Below, one piece after another: positions 22,717-46,634 of a stretch of DNA of 64,000 nucleotides. Under the pieces are notes generated by a model. It saw only the letters and a program-made list of their open reading frames with translations. It was not told the origin of the DNA and searched no databases. Within the stretch, counting starts at the first letter, position 1. Each line of letters opens with the position of its first letter. Made by a program: the position numbers and the translations under genes. Source of the DNA: Ahaetulla prasina (taxonomy: Eukaryota > Chordata > Lepidosauria > Squamata > Colubridae); contig NC_080541.1 of NCBI RefSeq assembly GCF_028640845.1, forward strand, positions 30,956,435 through 31,020,434, given 5' to 3'.

Positions 22717-22850
22717 TAAAGGTGCTTTTTCAAGAGGCAACTGGACTTTCTGATTTTTCTTTGAAGACTTTTCGCTTCTCAGAAGCGAAACGTCTTCAAA
22801 GAAAAACCAGAAAGTCCAGTTGCCTCTTGAAAAAGCACCTTTGGGACTAC
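22717..22850. repeat. Near-perfect palindrome of the same family as 4676-4855
   Basis: AAAGGTGCTTTTTCAAGAGG...TTTTCGCTTCTC is mirrored by AGAAGCGAAACGTCTTC...CTTGAAAAAGCACCTTT with almost no spacer; arms are about 64 nt. The pair looks like two terminal repeats of a Penelope-type element joined head to head. It lies about 500 nt upstream of the PABPC1 TATA box. Confidence 0.65.
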
Positions 22851-23357
22851 CATGACCTGGATAACTGAGAATCTCCATAGATAACTCAATTCTAAGATTT
22901 TGGTTAAACAAAAAAAAAATCCTTCATGTCCGTCTAACTATAATTCGCCTTTTAAAAAATCGCAAGTTTCTTGTCCAAACTTTGCATAACGTTGCTCTTC
23001 CCGAAAAGGAAGACTATGACGGGTATGCCGTTACGTAATCGAGCTGAAAGCGCATGCGTTTCTCGGGCTACTTCTCGACAGTCCCTTCAATAATACCCTC
23101 CTTCCTTGGTCATAGGTCTGTGAACTGAACCCCTCCCCAACCTCTACCAACTGCTCATGCGCCTTCGGCTGCCCAAATTTGGGCACCTGCGTCTCCTCGT
23201 AAAGGGCAACGTGCTACCTAAGCGGTACGCGCTGTTACCCCGCCCCTTTCTCCGTGCGCTCTTCCCACTCCCCCAGCCTCTGGAGGCGACGCATGCGCGC
23301 AGAGGCTTCTCAGTGCGTGGCGTGCTGTGCGGTGGAGGCGGCTGGGGGCGGGGCGGC

Positions 23358-23385
23358 TATATATAGTGCGTGGCCGGGGCGGTGG

Positions 23386-23395
<10 letters not shown>
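23358..23395 (+). promoter_or_regulatory. PABPC1: PABPC1 core promoter: TATA box and TOP-like start
   Basis: TATATATA lies at 23358-23365. About 28-30 nt downstream is an oligopyrimidine tract, CCTCCCCCTT, at 23386-23395. PABPC1 belongs to the TOP mRNA class, whose capped C plus pyrimidine run puts translation under mTOR/LARP1 control; this layout fits that class. GC boxes and two GCATGCG palindromes resembling NRF-1 sites (around 23051 and 23291) lie upstream. The exact start site is inferred from spacing only. Confidence 0.75.
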
Positions 23396-35692
<12,297 letters not shown>

Positions 35693-36325
35693 TGTAAGTA
35701 TTCATGAGAATAGGCTTCATATGGGAAATAAATTAGAGTTGCATTTCATTGCAGGAAATAGGCTTTGCACATCATAATTGGCTGTTAACTTTTATCCAGT
35801 ATACTCGAAGTCCAGTTAGAACCTTGTTGCTTGGCAAGTGATAGATTATTACTGGAAATCAACTATCTCTGAGATTTGTATTCAACCGGCATTGGTTTTT
35901 GGCTCAAAACAAGATTTATCAGTGATAGATAAAAGGCCAGAGATGTTGCGGCCTTAATTCTGTCGGAATTGAGAAGTATATGTATGAAATCTGTAGGCTG
36001 GCAAGATTAATTTAGAAAACCGTATTCAGACATTCAGAAAGCCAATGGCATCTATCTAGCTTCCAGTCATTGTTAATGGAAATATTTAACTAATATGGCC
36101 AGATGCCTTTCTACTTTAATTTTTGTTCATGATGAGATGGTAGCAGCCAGTGAGCTTCGCAATTCTCCCATCACATGTTTGCTTTAGTGGCCATTTCACT
36201 TCCACTTTGAAGAACGGATTTATTAAGAGGCTATAGAATGCTTTTGAGACTTAGAAATAATGCGCTAACAGTGAAATGGGCCTCAAGATAATGTATTTCT
36301 TCGTTCTTATATTTTTTTATTACAG

Positions 36326-36765
36326 AAGACCCAGGACTACGTATTATTATATCGCTTCACCGAAGAAAAAAATCTAAACATGGAAAAACTACTAAATATT
36401 GAGAAAAACATTGCAAAATATAAAATAAATAAAAAAAGGAAAGGAAACTTTGAAGCTTATGTACACAACAAATGCCAGGACTAGCAAAACTGCTAGTCCT
36501 AGATTACCTATTGATTTAAAATCCAAAAAAAAAATAGCAAAAGTTAAAAAACAAATTAATGTTTTATAAACCCGGGGAAAAGAATTTTCAGCACAGTACA
36601 AAAAATTTAAAGCATTCCTTTCTTTAATTTTGTAATTTACTGTGGAAAAGCTCAGAATATCACTACTGTTGTAGTTAGCAGTAAGGATTGATAGCTGAGC
36701 AAAGAACCATAATTTGGATTAAAATTCTTGCTTTAATAAAAATTCCTTAAACATTGGCATTTTGA
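36326..36765 (+). terminator. PABPC1: PABPC1 3' UTR exon with polyadenylation signal
   Basis: The TAA stop (35690-35692) is one base before a GTAAGT donor at 35694. The matching acceptor, TTATTACAG, ends at 36325, so nearly the whole 3' UTR is a separate last exon, as in mammalian PABPC1. AATAAA at 36735-36740 is followed by a T-rich stretch from about 36763, placing cleavage near 36755-36765. With the stop 1 nt from the last junction, the transcript should not be a nonsense-decay target. Confidence 0.85.
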
Positions 36766-37640
36766 TTTTTTTTTCTTCTTTTAATGACTTTGTCAAACAA
36801 TAGTTTGAATTTATAAAGTCCTATACTACAAGTTCAGATAATTTTATACTACACTATTAACAGGTTGATTATAAATTTGAAAATTGACTATAAAAGCTAG
36901 TTTTGTTCTTAATAATTCTGAATTCTGAAAGAAAACAGTTGGTTTATTCAGGTTATTAACTAAAACTGGATACTCATTGGCTATTTTTAGTTTAATTAAT
37001 TTCAGTAATAAGATTCTTAGGGATACACTGAAATGTAATATAAATTGGTTTAAATCAATCCCTTATTGCTATTTTAAAAAGCTATTACATTTGGGAATCA
37101 AAATAGATTCAGAATGTTCATAATGACAGCAGACCTGATAGAACAGGTTGATAAATTAGAGCAAATATTGACAATGACATTGCCTGAATTAAATGAGGTA
37201 ACATTCAAATATTTGTAAGAAGTAAGAGTAAGGGAGTAAATTGAACCGGATGCACTGGTTCTTTTTGCAAATCAATATTTTCCCATTGTTACATGGTTTA
37301 ATCAAGCTGGGATTAAATAATTACTGTTGTATAAAAGCAAAGTAATGGAACACAGGACACCAAAAGCAGTTGTTTGGTACTCATTTGTGAGCATCAGGCT
37401 ATGCTATCCTGTCTTTGTAGTTAGGATAAATGGTATTTATTTGATAATCTCTGCTGCAGCATGACATTAAGACTCGGAATTCTTATGGAAATGGATATAC
37501 ACTGTTAGGTTAGGCATAGACTTGTAGGTAGCGTCCCTTCAGTTTTTCTATTTACAGTATATATGCCTATGCTACCAGGTGGAGGTGGTGTCCTGAAAAT
37601 ATTTGAGAAATAAGAAATATAAATAATCACGTGGGATCCA
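36766..37640. other. Intergenic downstream of PABPC1, no recognised feature
   Basis: AT-rich and repeat-poor. No gene or element hallmark seen. Confidence 0.4.
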
Positions 37641-37649
37641 TTCTGTTAC

Positions 37650-37965
37650 TGGCTTGGTTCACCTGTCATCAGTTCTTCTCCCTATGTGACCAGTCCATTT
37701 CCATTTCAATTCTTTTACTCTCTTGATGATATTGTACACTTTCGTTTGATCTCTAATCCATGTGCAGGTCTTTCTATTTTGCCTTGTAATGCCGAATATG
37801 TATCTTTCCATGGCTCTTTGCGCCACTCTTAGCTTTTGTATCAATTGTGAGGTTAGTGTCCATGTTTCACTGGCATATGTTAGAGCAGGTAGGACACACT
37901 TATCGAAAACCTTTTTCTTCAGGCATAAGGGGAGGAGGTTCTTGAAAATTATGCTTAGCTGGCCG
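37650..37965 (-). mobile_element. RTE-clade LINE fragment (RT C-terminus)
   Basis: - strand frame reads KLRVAQRAMERYIFGITRQN, then RDQTKVYNIIKRVKELKWKW and TGHIGRRTDDR, the C-terminal signature of RTE-type LINE reverse transcriptases. Only about 100 codons survive. Confidence 0.8.
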
Positions 37966-38039
37966 AATACCTGCCAATCACATTTAACACACTATTCAAT
38001 TTCCATTATTGTATCACCTTCCATTGAATAAATGTAAAA

Positions 38040-38130
38040 CAAAAAAAAAACCTTGGCAATTTTAAGACTTGTGGACTTCGGCTGAAGAACTCTGGGAGTT
38101 GAAGTCCACAAGTCTTGGAGACCCCTGGAG
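38040..38130. mobile_element. MITE remnant (CAGGGGTCTCC family)
   Basis: Contains CCTTGGCAATTTTAAGACTT, GGAGTTGAAGTCCACAAGTC and GGAGACCCCTGG. The 5' terminal repeat is missing or replaced by a poly-A stretch. Confidence 0.6.
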
Positions 38131-39325
38131 TAGACCACTACATGGATCCCACTTGATAAAAAGCGTCCATAAAACAAGCGATTTAAGATAGATTGACATC
38201 AAATATTGTGGGTCCAATTAGTAAAAGCCCAGGACCATATTGGTTGGAAACATGCAGAAAAAGCCTTCATCCTGCAGTGGATAGATACTGACTAAAATGA
38301 TGATGATATAAATAGGTATTAGCTTATAACTGACCATTCAAATCTTAAGTTGTGCAATTTTAGCATATTGTACAAACTTGTAGCCTTGAAAAGACAAAGT
38401 CCTGCCTGGACAAGGAGGAAAGAGAACTGCTTACATTCTTCTGGATGTGCTTACTTTGGATTGGCTGAACTCATCCAAAGTTTGTGATGACTCCAAATGC
38501 GAAGCATGGAGCGAAAGAATAGCTGACGTTTTACCGATGCTTACACGTTCTGTAATGTGTTAGGAAGACGCAGTAAATTGAGAAATCTTTTGAACTGTGC
38601 TCCACCTTTTTGAGCATAACACACCACCATAAGCATTCATTGTTTCTCCAAGCTTATTTCTGGGATCAAATTTTCCAGGGTGTGACTGATGGGATTGGGG
38701 TCAGGAAACTAACTACAAAAATTGGAAAATAGATGAAAACATGTATAGAAATCTTAGATTAATGTTAAAACCTCTAGCTCTGGTACCTTACCAGAACATT
38801 CCATGTTGCTATCATTCCAAGAACTTTCAAACTGATCTAACAAGTTCTGGTTGCAATCGTGTTTAGGAAAGAAAAGCTTTCCAACAAAAATCCCTTGGGT
38901 ATCTAAAGGCAGTGTTTCTTTTCACAAATGAATAGGTGGCCACAAGCTTCTGTTGCTGGAGTCTCCAAAACAGGCTCTTACGTGGCTTCATTAATCTCCA
39001 AGAAGATAATGCTCTTCCAAGAAATAATATTTGGCATTGAATTGATGACAGTGACAGATTGTGTCATACGGAGCCTTTGTTTTGACCAAGTTCAAGTGCT
39101 ACCTGCTTCATCATGTTCTAATCGCTCCAAATAGCTTATCCTGATTAATGCTGTTATTGACCATACTTCTTGTCAGTCCTATTTTCAATTATACTATATT
39201 GGCCACCTAAACTCAACCTGCTATTGTCGGTATCAAATGAATCCTTTTGTGTAAGCAAAAACCAGTAACAATATCCTACCAAATTAAAAACATCTAGATT
39301 AATGGTACAGTAAAACAATAACAAA
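38131..39325. other. Intergenic, no recognised feature
   Basis: No coding, RNA or repeat structure that I can support. Confidence 0.4.
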
Positions 39326-39328
39326 AAT

Positions 39329-39444
39329 AAATTTATAGATTCCTATTAGGGAGTTGATGTTAAACGTTGCTCACTATATTGTCATTAAATTTATAGATTC
39401 CTATTAGGGAGTTGATGTTAAACATTGCTCACTATATTGTCATA
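39329..39444. repeat. 58-bp direct tandem duplication
   Basis: Two copies of a 58-nt unit beginning AAATTTATAGATTCCTATTA start at 39329 and 39387. They differ by one substitution (AACGTTGC versus AACATTGC) plus small end differences. Confidence 0.9.
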
Positions 39445-40029
39445 AAATGTAGCTATCTTACAAGCAGTAAGTTGGACTTAGAAACTTTGCCAAAAGGAAT
39501 AAAATAAGCTTATACAAATTCCTATTTAAAAAAAATAGCAAGACACACTTAAATACTTTAGATAGCAAGCTTCAGCTGGAGGTTAAAGATAAGTCAAGCA
39601 TAAATCTCCATCTTGGGTAAACTGACCTCCAGCCTCAAAGATGTTATAGACACAGTTGGGAATATGAAAAGGAAAATACAGTGTTTCTTGAGGATAATAG
39701 ATGATCTTAAGTGAGCTTCATATAAAAATTGGAGCCAGTAACTTAGCATCAAATAATTTGATGACTCAAGAATGAAATCACTTTCTTTTAAACAGAAAAA
39801 TCCAAATCACTTTACTGCAAATTTACCTGATGTCCTCTTATCTCATCCAGGAAATACGAACACCATGTGGTTGAAAGCACTTGATAAGCTCAATGTTGCT
39901 GTGTGTCTGCTGTCAATGTTGCTCAGTACTGACAATTACTTTATCTCCTAATCATTAGAAACAATATTGCAGTGGTCTTGAGGCTGTTTGGTGTCTGGGA
40001 TAAGGTACCGTTTTCATAAAACAAAACTA

Positions 40030-40070
40030 GCACTGATGATGTTACCTACTTTGGTAATGAAACGTCTGTC
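40030..40070 (+). ncRNA. Hammerhead-ribozyme-like motif in PLE-associated sequence
   Basis: CTGATGA (40033-40039) and GAAACGTC (40059-40066) are the two conserved core blocks of a hammerhead. Between them TTACC (40042-40046) can pair with GGTAA (40053-40057), with a G-U pair extending the stem. One extra U separates the core from stem II. Stem I would be very short (CA/UG plus G-U). Minimal hammerheads are known in the flanking repeats of PLEs. Activity is unproven and the copy may be decayed. Confidence 0.55.
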
Positions 40071-40314
40071 TGCAAGGAAACAAGCTCAGAGCACTAAGGG
40101 CCCTACAGGGAAAACTTTCTCAAGCTATTTAGGAAGATCAGAAACTGGAAAATACAAAGACTTACAGGTATTATGTAAAAGATGGAAGCAAAGAGGCTAC
40201 TGAACAGCCCTACTTCGATCGCTTTCTACTTTGATCGCTTTCTGAGTTGGGATACAATTTAAGTTACCTCAATGGGTTGCATCTTATTTGGAATCTTAAC
40301 TCTCATATGGAACT

Positions 40315-40631
40315 TATATATGTCTTTGGTTATTCGGGTTTTCTCCCATCATATGCGAAGTTGAAACCAGCCTGACCAAAATCAACCCTGATGAATCAGA
40401 CTCGAAATCACCAACATCCTCTGCACCAGCAAGCCACCCAAGAGCAACTTACTCAAAGAGGAACAGACAGCATATATATGTCTTTGGTTATTCGGGTTTT
40501 CTCCCATCATATGCGAAGTTGAAACCAGCCTGACCAAAATCAACCCTAACAGAATCAGACTCGAAATCACCAAAATCCTCTGCACCAGCAAGCCACCCAA
40601 GAGCAACTTACTCAAAGAGGAACAGACAGCA
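40315..40631 (+). repeat. 158-bp tandem duplication at the PLE 5' side
   Basis: TGTCTTTGGTTATTCGGGTT occurs at 40321 and 40479. The two units end CAAAGAGGAACAGACAGCA and differ at only a few positions (for example CCCTGATGAATC versus CCCTAACAGAATC). Confidence 0.93.
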
Positions 40632-42662
40632 CTACTTAACCTGAAATAAGACACCACCATAATAATCCTACCAGCAGACAAGGGCAACGCCACGGTGGTT
40701 ATGAACACATCAGACTACCAAACCAAATTAACCAACCTACTCCAAGACTCCACATACAAACCCATAAACACAGATCCCACCACCTACCTAGAAAAAACTA
40801 CTAGATCCAGAATAAAAGCCTCCCCCATCAGCGAAGAAATCCAGCAAAGAATAATTCCCAGAGAGAAATCATCCAGATGCCCTAAGCTCTATGGTCTCCC
40901 CAAGATACACAAAGAAGGAACCCCACTTAGACCCATAGTCAGCTCCATAGGCTCACCTCTACAAAACCTAGCCAAATTTCTCGCCAAACAACTACAGCCC
41001 TATGCAGAATCCATCACCTCATATGTAAAAAACTCATTCCAGTTCATAGAGATCATAAAGAAACAAAACTTACAGCCCAGTGAGCTTCAATGTCATATCC
41101 CTCTTCACCCAAGTGCCAATCAAAGAAGCCTTAACAACTATTCAAAACAAATATAACCCCCCCACAAGCACATCCTAGATCTGACCAACCACTGCCTATC
41201 CAACACATGCTTCATCTATAACGGACAAAAATACAAACAAACAGAAGGAGCACCCATGGAATCACCCCTCTCACCTGTCATTGCAAACCTCTACATGGAA
41301 CACTTTGAAACTCAAGCTCTAGAAAAATCTGATTACAAACCCAAACTCTGGCTCAGATACGCAGACGACACCTTCATAATCTGGCCACACGGGAAAGAAA
41401 AACTTGACAACTTCCTCATACACCTCAACAGCCTACACCCCAAAATACAATTCACCATGGAAACAGAAGCTAACAACCAACTTCCCTTCCTGGATATCTT
41501 AGTCTACAGGAAATCCAATGGCTCCCTAGGACACACCATCTACCAGAAGAAAACACACACAAACCGCTATCTGCATGCACTCTCACACCACCACCAAGCA
41601 CAAATCAACTCCGTAACCAAGACACTCATCTCCAGAACAAAACGCTTAGCTGACGAACAACACCTAAAAACCGAACTATACACTCTCACTAATGTACTAA
41701 CATCCAATGGATTCCAAAGAAATAAGATTACCAAACTAATCCATAAAGAAACCCCCACTAAAATTCAAGACAAAGAACAAGAAAATGGCAAAGCCCTCCT
41801 CCCATATATAAAAAGCACCACAGACAGAATCAGCAAGATCCTCCGCAAACACAACATCAAGACAGCATTCTGCACAAACCGAAAAATATTCACCATCGTA
41901 AGAAACCCCAAAGACAAAATTGAGTTAGAAAATCAAGGAGTATATGAAATCCCATGCACCGCCTGCACCACCACATACATCGGACAAACCAACAGAAGAA
42001 TAAGTGCATGCATTGAAGAACATAAGAACTCAGTCAAAAAAGAGAAACCAACTTCTTCCCTGGTCCTACACCTTAAAGCCACAGGACATAAAATTGACTT
42101 TAAAAATACCAGAACTATCACCAAAACTGAACACTTTAACAACAGAATAATCAGAGAAGCCATCGAGATAGAAAAACGCCCACATAGCATGAATAAACGA
42201 GATGATACCACCCGCCTACCAGCCATTTGGAAACCCACCCTTATCGACAAACGAGTCCCTAACATGAGGAATGATGCCAGACCCACACTCATGAGAGCCA
42301 CACAGCATGTCACCACCACACATCCACGTGGAAAGCAGACTCAAACCCACACCGATGATGAAGCACGACCACGGACCAGAAGCCAGACTGCAGCTGCATC
42401 ATTAGCCATTTCAAACCCCTCCAATCCATACATGCAGCAGACTGACACCCACCATGAAGATATAACACTACCACCAACGTGGAGCCAAACAACAGCAATG
42501 CAGCTCACCAACTCAAAACCCCCTGCAACTCAGACTAACCTGAGCACAACCAAGCCCCCACCCAAACAGAACACAACCCCAGCCAATCATAGCATAGCTA
42601 ACCCCACCCTCCAATCAGAGCACAGCCAAGCCCCCAACCAATCACTGCTCTGGGTTTACTGA
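40630..42662 (+). pseudogene. PLE RT / GIY-YIG polyprotein remnant
   Basis: Reads ADKGNATVVMNTSDY near 40677 and KLYGLPKIHKEGTPLRPIVS near 40882, both PLE RT hallmarks. After a frame change near 41085 it reads the motif A region with FNVISLFTQVP, where the usual catalytic Asp is Asn. Then come PMESPLSPVIANLYME and RYADDTFIIW (motif C, from 41357) and LPFLDILVYRK. The C-terminal endonuclease shows GVYEIPCTAC, TYIGQTNRRISACIEEH and KATGHKIDF. A Cys occupies the position where the GIY-YIG domain normally has its catalytic Arg. In-frame stops lie upstream. 41256-42662 alone is open for 468 codons, unusually long for a dead copy. Confidence 0.9.
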
Positions 42663-42992
42663 AATGTGTTTTTTTTTAATGCTGTAACAGTAATACTTGG
42701 TTCGTACAAGCCTGCGCATTCCTTAGCCAGAAGCCTCCAGCCAATCCTGAGGTAGCCAACACAGCTACCTAGCATCTAATTTACATACAGTGATCAAGAG
42801 TTTACTGGTTGGTAGTTCAGTAAATGAAGCAGGGTAACAGGCATGGCCCACCTACTAGGAATGTCTCGACTGGGTTATGATTTCTTGTAAGAACAAAAAA
42901 CTAGGCAAAACCTTTTTGAGTCCACTCCAAATAACTCTTATTTATTAAATACCATCATCTGACTGTTTAGTGACCAAAGTCTTCTATGTAAG

Positions 42993-43292
42993 AACCATGG
43001 TGGTGCAGTGGTTAGAGCAGTTAATGCGGCTGCAATTACTCTAATTAATTAATTATTCTAATTAATTAAAACTAAGTAATTAAAAATTAATTAATTCTGC
43101 TCACTGCCGGCTGCCAGCAATTTGACAGTTCGAATCTCACCAGGCTCAAGGTTGACTAGCCTTCCATCCTTCTGAGGTAGGTAAAATTAGGACCCAGATT
43201 GTGGGGGACAATATGCTGACACTGTAAACTGCTTAGAGAGGGCTGGAAAGCACTGTGAAGCGGTATATAAGTCTCAGAGCTATTGCTATATG
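42993..43292 (+). mobile_element. Sauria-type SINE (snake variant)
   Basis: Box A-like ATGGTGGTGCAGTGGTTAGA, box B-like AGTTCGAATCTCACC, then GAGGTAGGTAAAATTAGGAC, ACTGTAAACTGCTTAGAGAG and CACTGTGAAGCGGTATATAA. An AATTA-rich insert (about 43033-43099) lies in the head. Confidence 0.85.
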
Positions 43293-46200
43293 AGCAAGAA
43301 GTTGAACTTATTAATTTTAAAAGTGAAAGAAAATTTACCCAACCAACAATGCTCCATGAAATCAGAAAGAAATCTCATATGCTATCCGAATGTCAATCCA
43401 CGTTCTTCTTTTGCTAGGTCTTTCTGTAGAACTCAAACAATTTTGCTTTTTACTCCACCTCATTAGCCTTTCAAGGTAGTCCAGACAAGCATGTCAATGA
43501 ATACTACTACTTTGTTTTATTGTAAATCACATTAACAGAATCTTGCAAATTGGAAAGTATTCCTCTCCCTTCCTTTTACTCTGAAAAACTAGAGAAGGTC
43601 CCTCCTTAACGGCTTCCCATGTCTCCTTTGGACTGAAGATACCTTTGCAATAGTGGCAAATATCTAATATATCTTGTGCATTATGGTTGTCTAGTTTGTG
43701 GCTGTTGTCTCCAAGTTCATTCCCACATACCATTACATTTTTTCTTCAAAGGTTTATCTTTCAACCATTACAGCTTCTTCCCATAGAAGATTATACAGTT
43801 TTTTCATAATTGCTTACAAAGTGGTTCTTTAAAGGACATCAGAAATTATCTTCTGTCTTACTTCTGGCTACTTCCTAGAGCATTCTTTTACTTTAATGTT
43901 AAAGTATTTGAACCATTAACTGCAATTGATCTTTCCTGGCTGAAAATATGTTTTTGATTAGGAACTTCTGATGAATTAGTGAATCTTTTTGAAGATCCGC
44001 CGTACATTGTGTTCCGCTGGGATAAAATAGTGCTTTTATCTCACTTCCAGTTTCTTTCTAAAAGTTCCCTTCTTTTAATATAAATCAGGAAACTCTTGCT
44101 TTTTCCCCCCCTTCTGAGTCATTCTCAAAAAATTCTTCACACTCCCTACAAAAATAGCAGGCTTTGGCTCTTTTTCCTGTCAGAGCTTTTTCTTTCTAAA
44201 AAATGTCTCCTGATTTGTTATGGGCACCTGAAGATTGGTTTGGTCATCTTCCACAATTGATAGCATGCTTGATTATTACTACTGTCTTCTTGACTGGCCT
44301 TTTCGACAAGCTTCTACCATTTTAAGTGTTGGGGCTCAATGAGTAGGATCCTCAGTGATTTATGCTGTGACATCTTAGGATGTAGCACTTTTGAGATCTC
44401 TTGTGCTGCAACTTGATCACAGATTCTGACCTCCACAAGACAATATCTTCTGGAAACTGACTGGTCTTATTTGTCAGACTTTCTTATATACATCTGAGAC
44501 GGGGGACAATTCAATGAACAATTCAAGGAACAATTCAAGGAACAATTCTGACAAGATTCTCAGAAAAGTGGTATTTATTAGAAGGAGGAATATGGTTAAA
44601 AGACAATTCCAGAGTGCTTTACTTTCTAATGACGTGTGTGTATATGTATGTGTACATTACACTTATTCATATAACCCACACAATTATGATGACAAAATGC
44701 TTGACATTTTCTCCTGGTGTTATGGTGGCTAGAAAGGAGAGGACACCTGTTGCTTTTATAAGGAAGGGCAGCCTGCATCTGCTCTTTGCTTTGATGATTG
44801 TCAGTTTCTTTGTCAGTCTGCAAGCTTAACGTTTACACTAGATTTAGGCTGGCAGTGCTGTCATCGTTAATGTGCTTGTTCTACCTTCAGTAATTACAGT
44901 TTGTTCTTAACCTATACATGAGCGGTACATAGATCACAGGCAGAGAACAAGATACCATAACTGGTTCTTCAAGTGGTCATTTGTTAATTCACACAAACCT
45001 CTCATGTTTTTTGTACAAGCAATATATCCATCATGCTAGTCTCTCTGTTGGTCTCAAAGAACTGAGGTAGATCACTGAGGGAGCCTGGGGCCAGCTAAGG
45101 ATCATCCTATGCCAGAAGCCAGAAATTTCAAAGCAAATCACCAAGCTATCATCAGTCTGCAATGATAAAACATAATATTATAATCTAATACCTATCCCTG
45201 ATTTAAGATGCAAATGTAAGAGACTGAAAGAAAGGTAGATGTTGGAGAAACAACTAAGACATATTGGATAAGAATAAAACATGATACCTGGGGGAGTTCT
45301 GCATTGTCTTATACATGCATTTGGATTTATTTGGTAAGAAACTTAAGTTCTTACATAAAAAATTTTTTGCTGTTCAGTTTTATGTCAGTCAAACGTTCAA
45401 TTTAATAGAAGAAAAAGGAAATGACATATTACTTTTCTCCTCCATGACCAATCATGCTTGTTCTACGTAATTCAGCTAATGATATAGGAATATGAGCAGC
45501 ATTTTAATTCCCCTTCATTTGCTAGTTTACCTCATTGTTTGAAGTAGGCACTTATTAGGCTACTGCTTTAAAAGGCCTTTCTGGATTCCTCAGACTTGGG
45601 TAATTTCCAATCCAGGCCAGTTTCCAATTTTCCATGGCTGACCAAGAAAATTGACAAGGTGGTCAGCTTCATACTGTCATAAATAATTAGATTATGTAGA
45701 CCAGACATGTCCAATCTTTTGGCTTGCCTAGATCTGTGTTTTTCAAACTTCAAGCTGTGGGAACTTCAGCTCCCAGAATTCCCTAGCCAGCATGTTCAAT
45801 GGGGAATTCTAGGATTTGGAATTCTTACAGTTGCTAAGTCTGAAAACATTGTCCCAGCTTTTCTGCAGCTTTTGGTATTACTGTCCAAGGATCTTTCTGG
45901 AGTGCTTGGCAGATTTCACAACTGGGGGCCCTTTTTTGCAATTCTTTATGTTGGGATGGTTCTAGATGGAGATGGTGTGACTAGCAACTAGGCCACAAAG
46001 TGGGACCTGTTATAGACGTCTCTCAAGGCACCATTTTGCCCCTGATGTTTTTAACATATACATAAAACACTTGCAAGAACATCAGGAGATAGGCTTATGG
46101 CATTCACATCCTTTTTCTTTGTGACATCAGGCAACATTAAAGCTCCCTGAATACCTGCCTATAGACAGCACTGGATTGGATAAAAGAAAATAAAAACAAA

Positions 46201-46630
46201 ATAAGATGGAAACCCCTGATGTGAAAGGACATAAATCGAGGTCTATGGTAGATCTGCCTATTATGAATGAGGTCATACGCATCTTTCCTTTGTCTTTTAA
46301 TCTCTGTTGTGAAAGATCTATGCTGCAAACTATCCTGCTACTTTTTATGTTGTGCTCAATACCAAATACCAACATTTGTTTTCAGGCTATTAACCCACTT
46401 ACATTGTGATTCTGGTTCCTTTTCACTCTATACTTCCAGACCACTGCATTATATTTAAAGAATGCTTTTCTGGTGTTCTTGCATTGTCTTGTAGAGTGTG
46501 CATAAACAGACATCAGCTAAGGTGAAGGTCCAGAATACAATCCTAGCTACTGTTAGTTCTCTCTGTGGCCTCCACTGCCATTAATCATGTTATCCTTACA
46601 GCCCCATTTTGAGGACTGGGAGCCAAAGGC
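43293..46630. other. Intergenic; worn MITE-like stretch at 45700-45870, otherwise nothing recognised
   Basis: 3.3 kb of AT-rich DNA. 45745-45860 retains CTTCAGCTCCCAGAATTCCC and nearby complements typical of old MITE copies. 44514-44550 has three short CAAGGAACAATT repeats. ORFs of 60-95 codons here have no domain. Confidence 0.45.
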
Positions 46631-46634
46631 CCTC

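Larger units (their letters stand above)
39850..42880 (+). mobile_element. Penelope-like retroelement (PLE), degenerate
   Basis: A coding region for a telomerase-like RT and GIY-YIG endonuclease (40630-42660) is preceded by a 158-bp tandem duplication (40315-40631) and a region with a hammerhead-like motif (40030-40070). This is the expected PLE organisation, in which terminal repeats are often tandem or partial. The outer limits are guesses. The 3' side after 42660 has no clear second terminal repeat. Confidence 0.8.

Noticed and set aside
43527..43733. 68-codon - strand ORF with several Cys/His
   Set aside because: Not a recognisable zinc finger spacing, no supporting splice context, and isolated in intergenic DNA.
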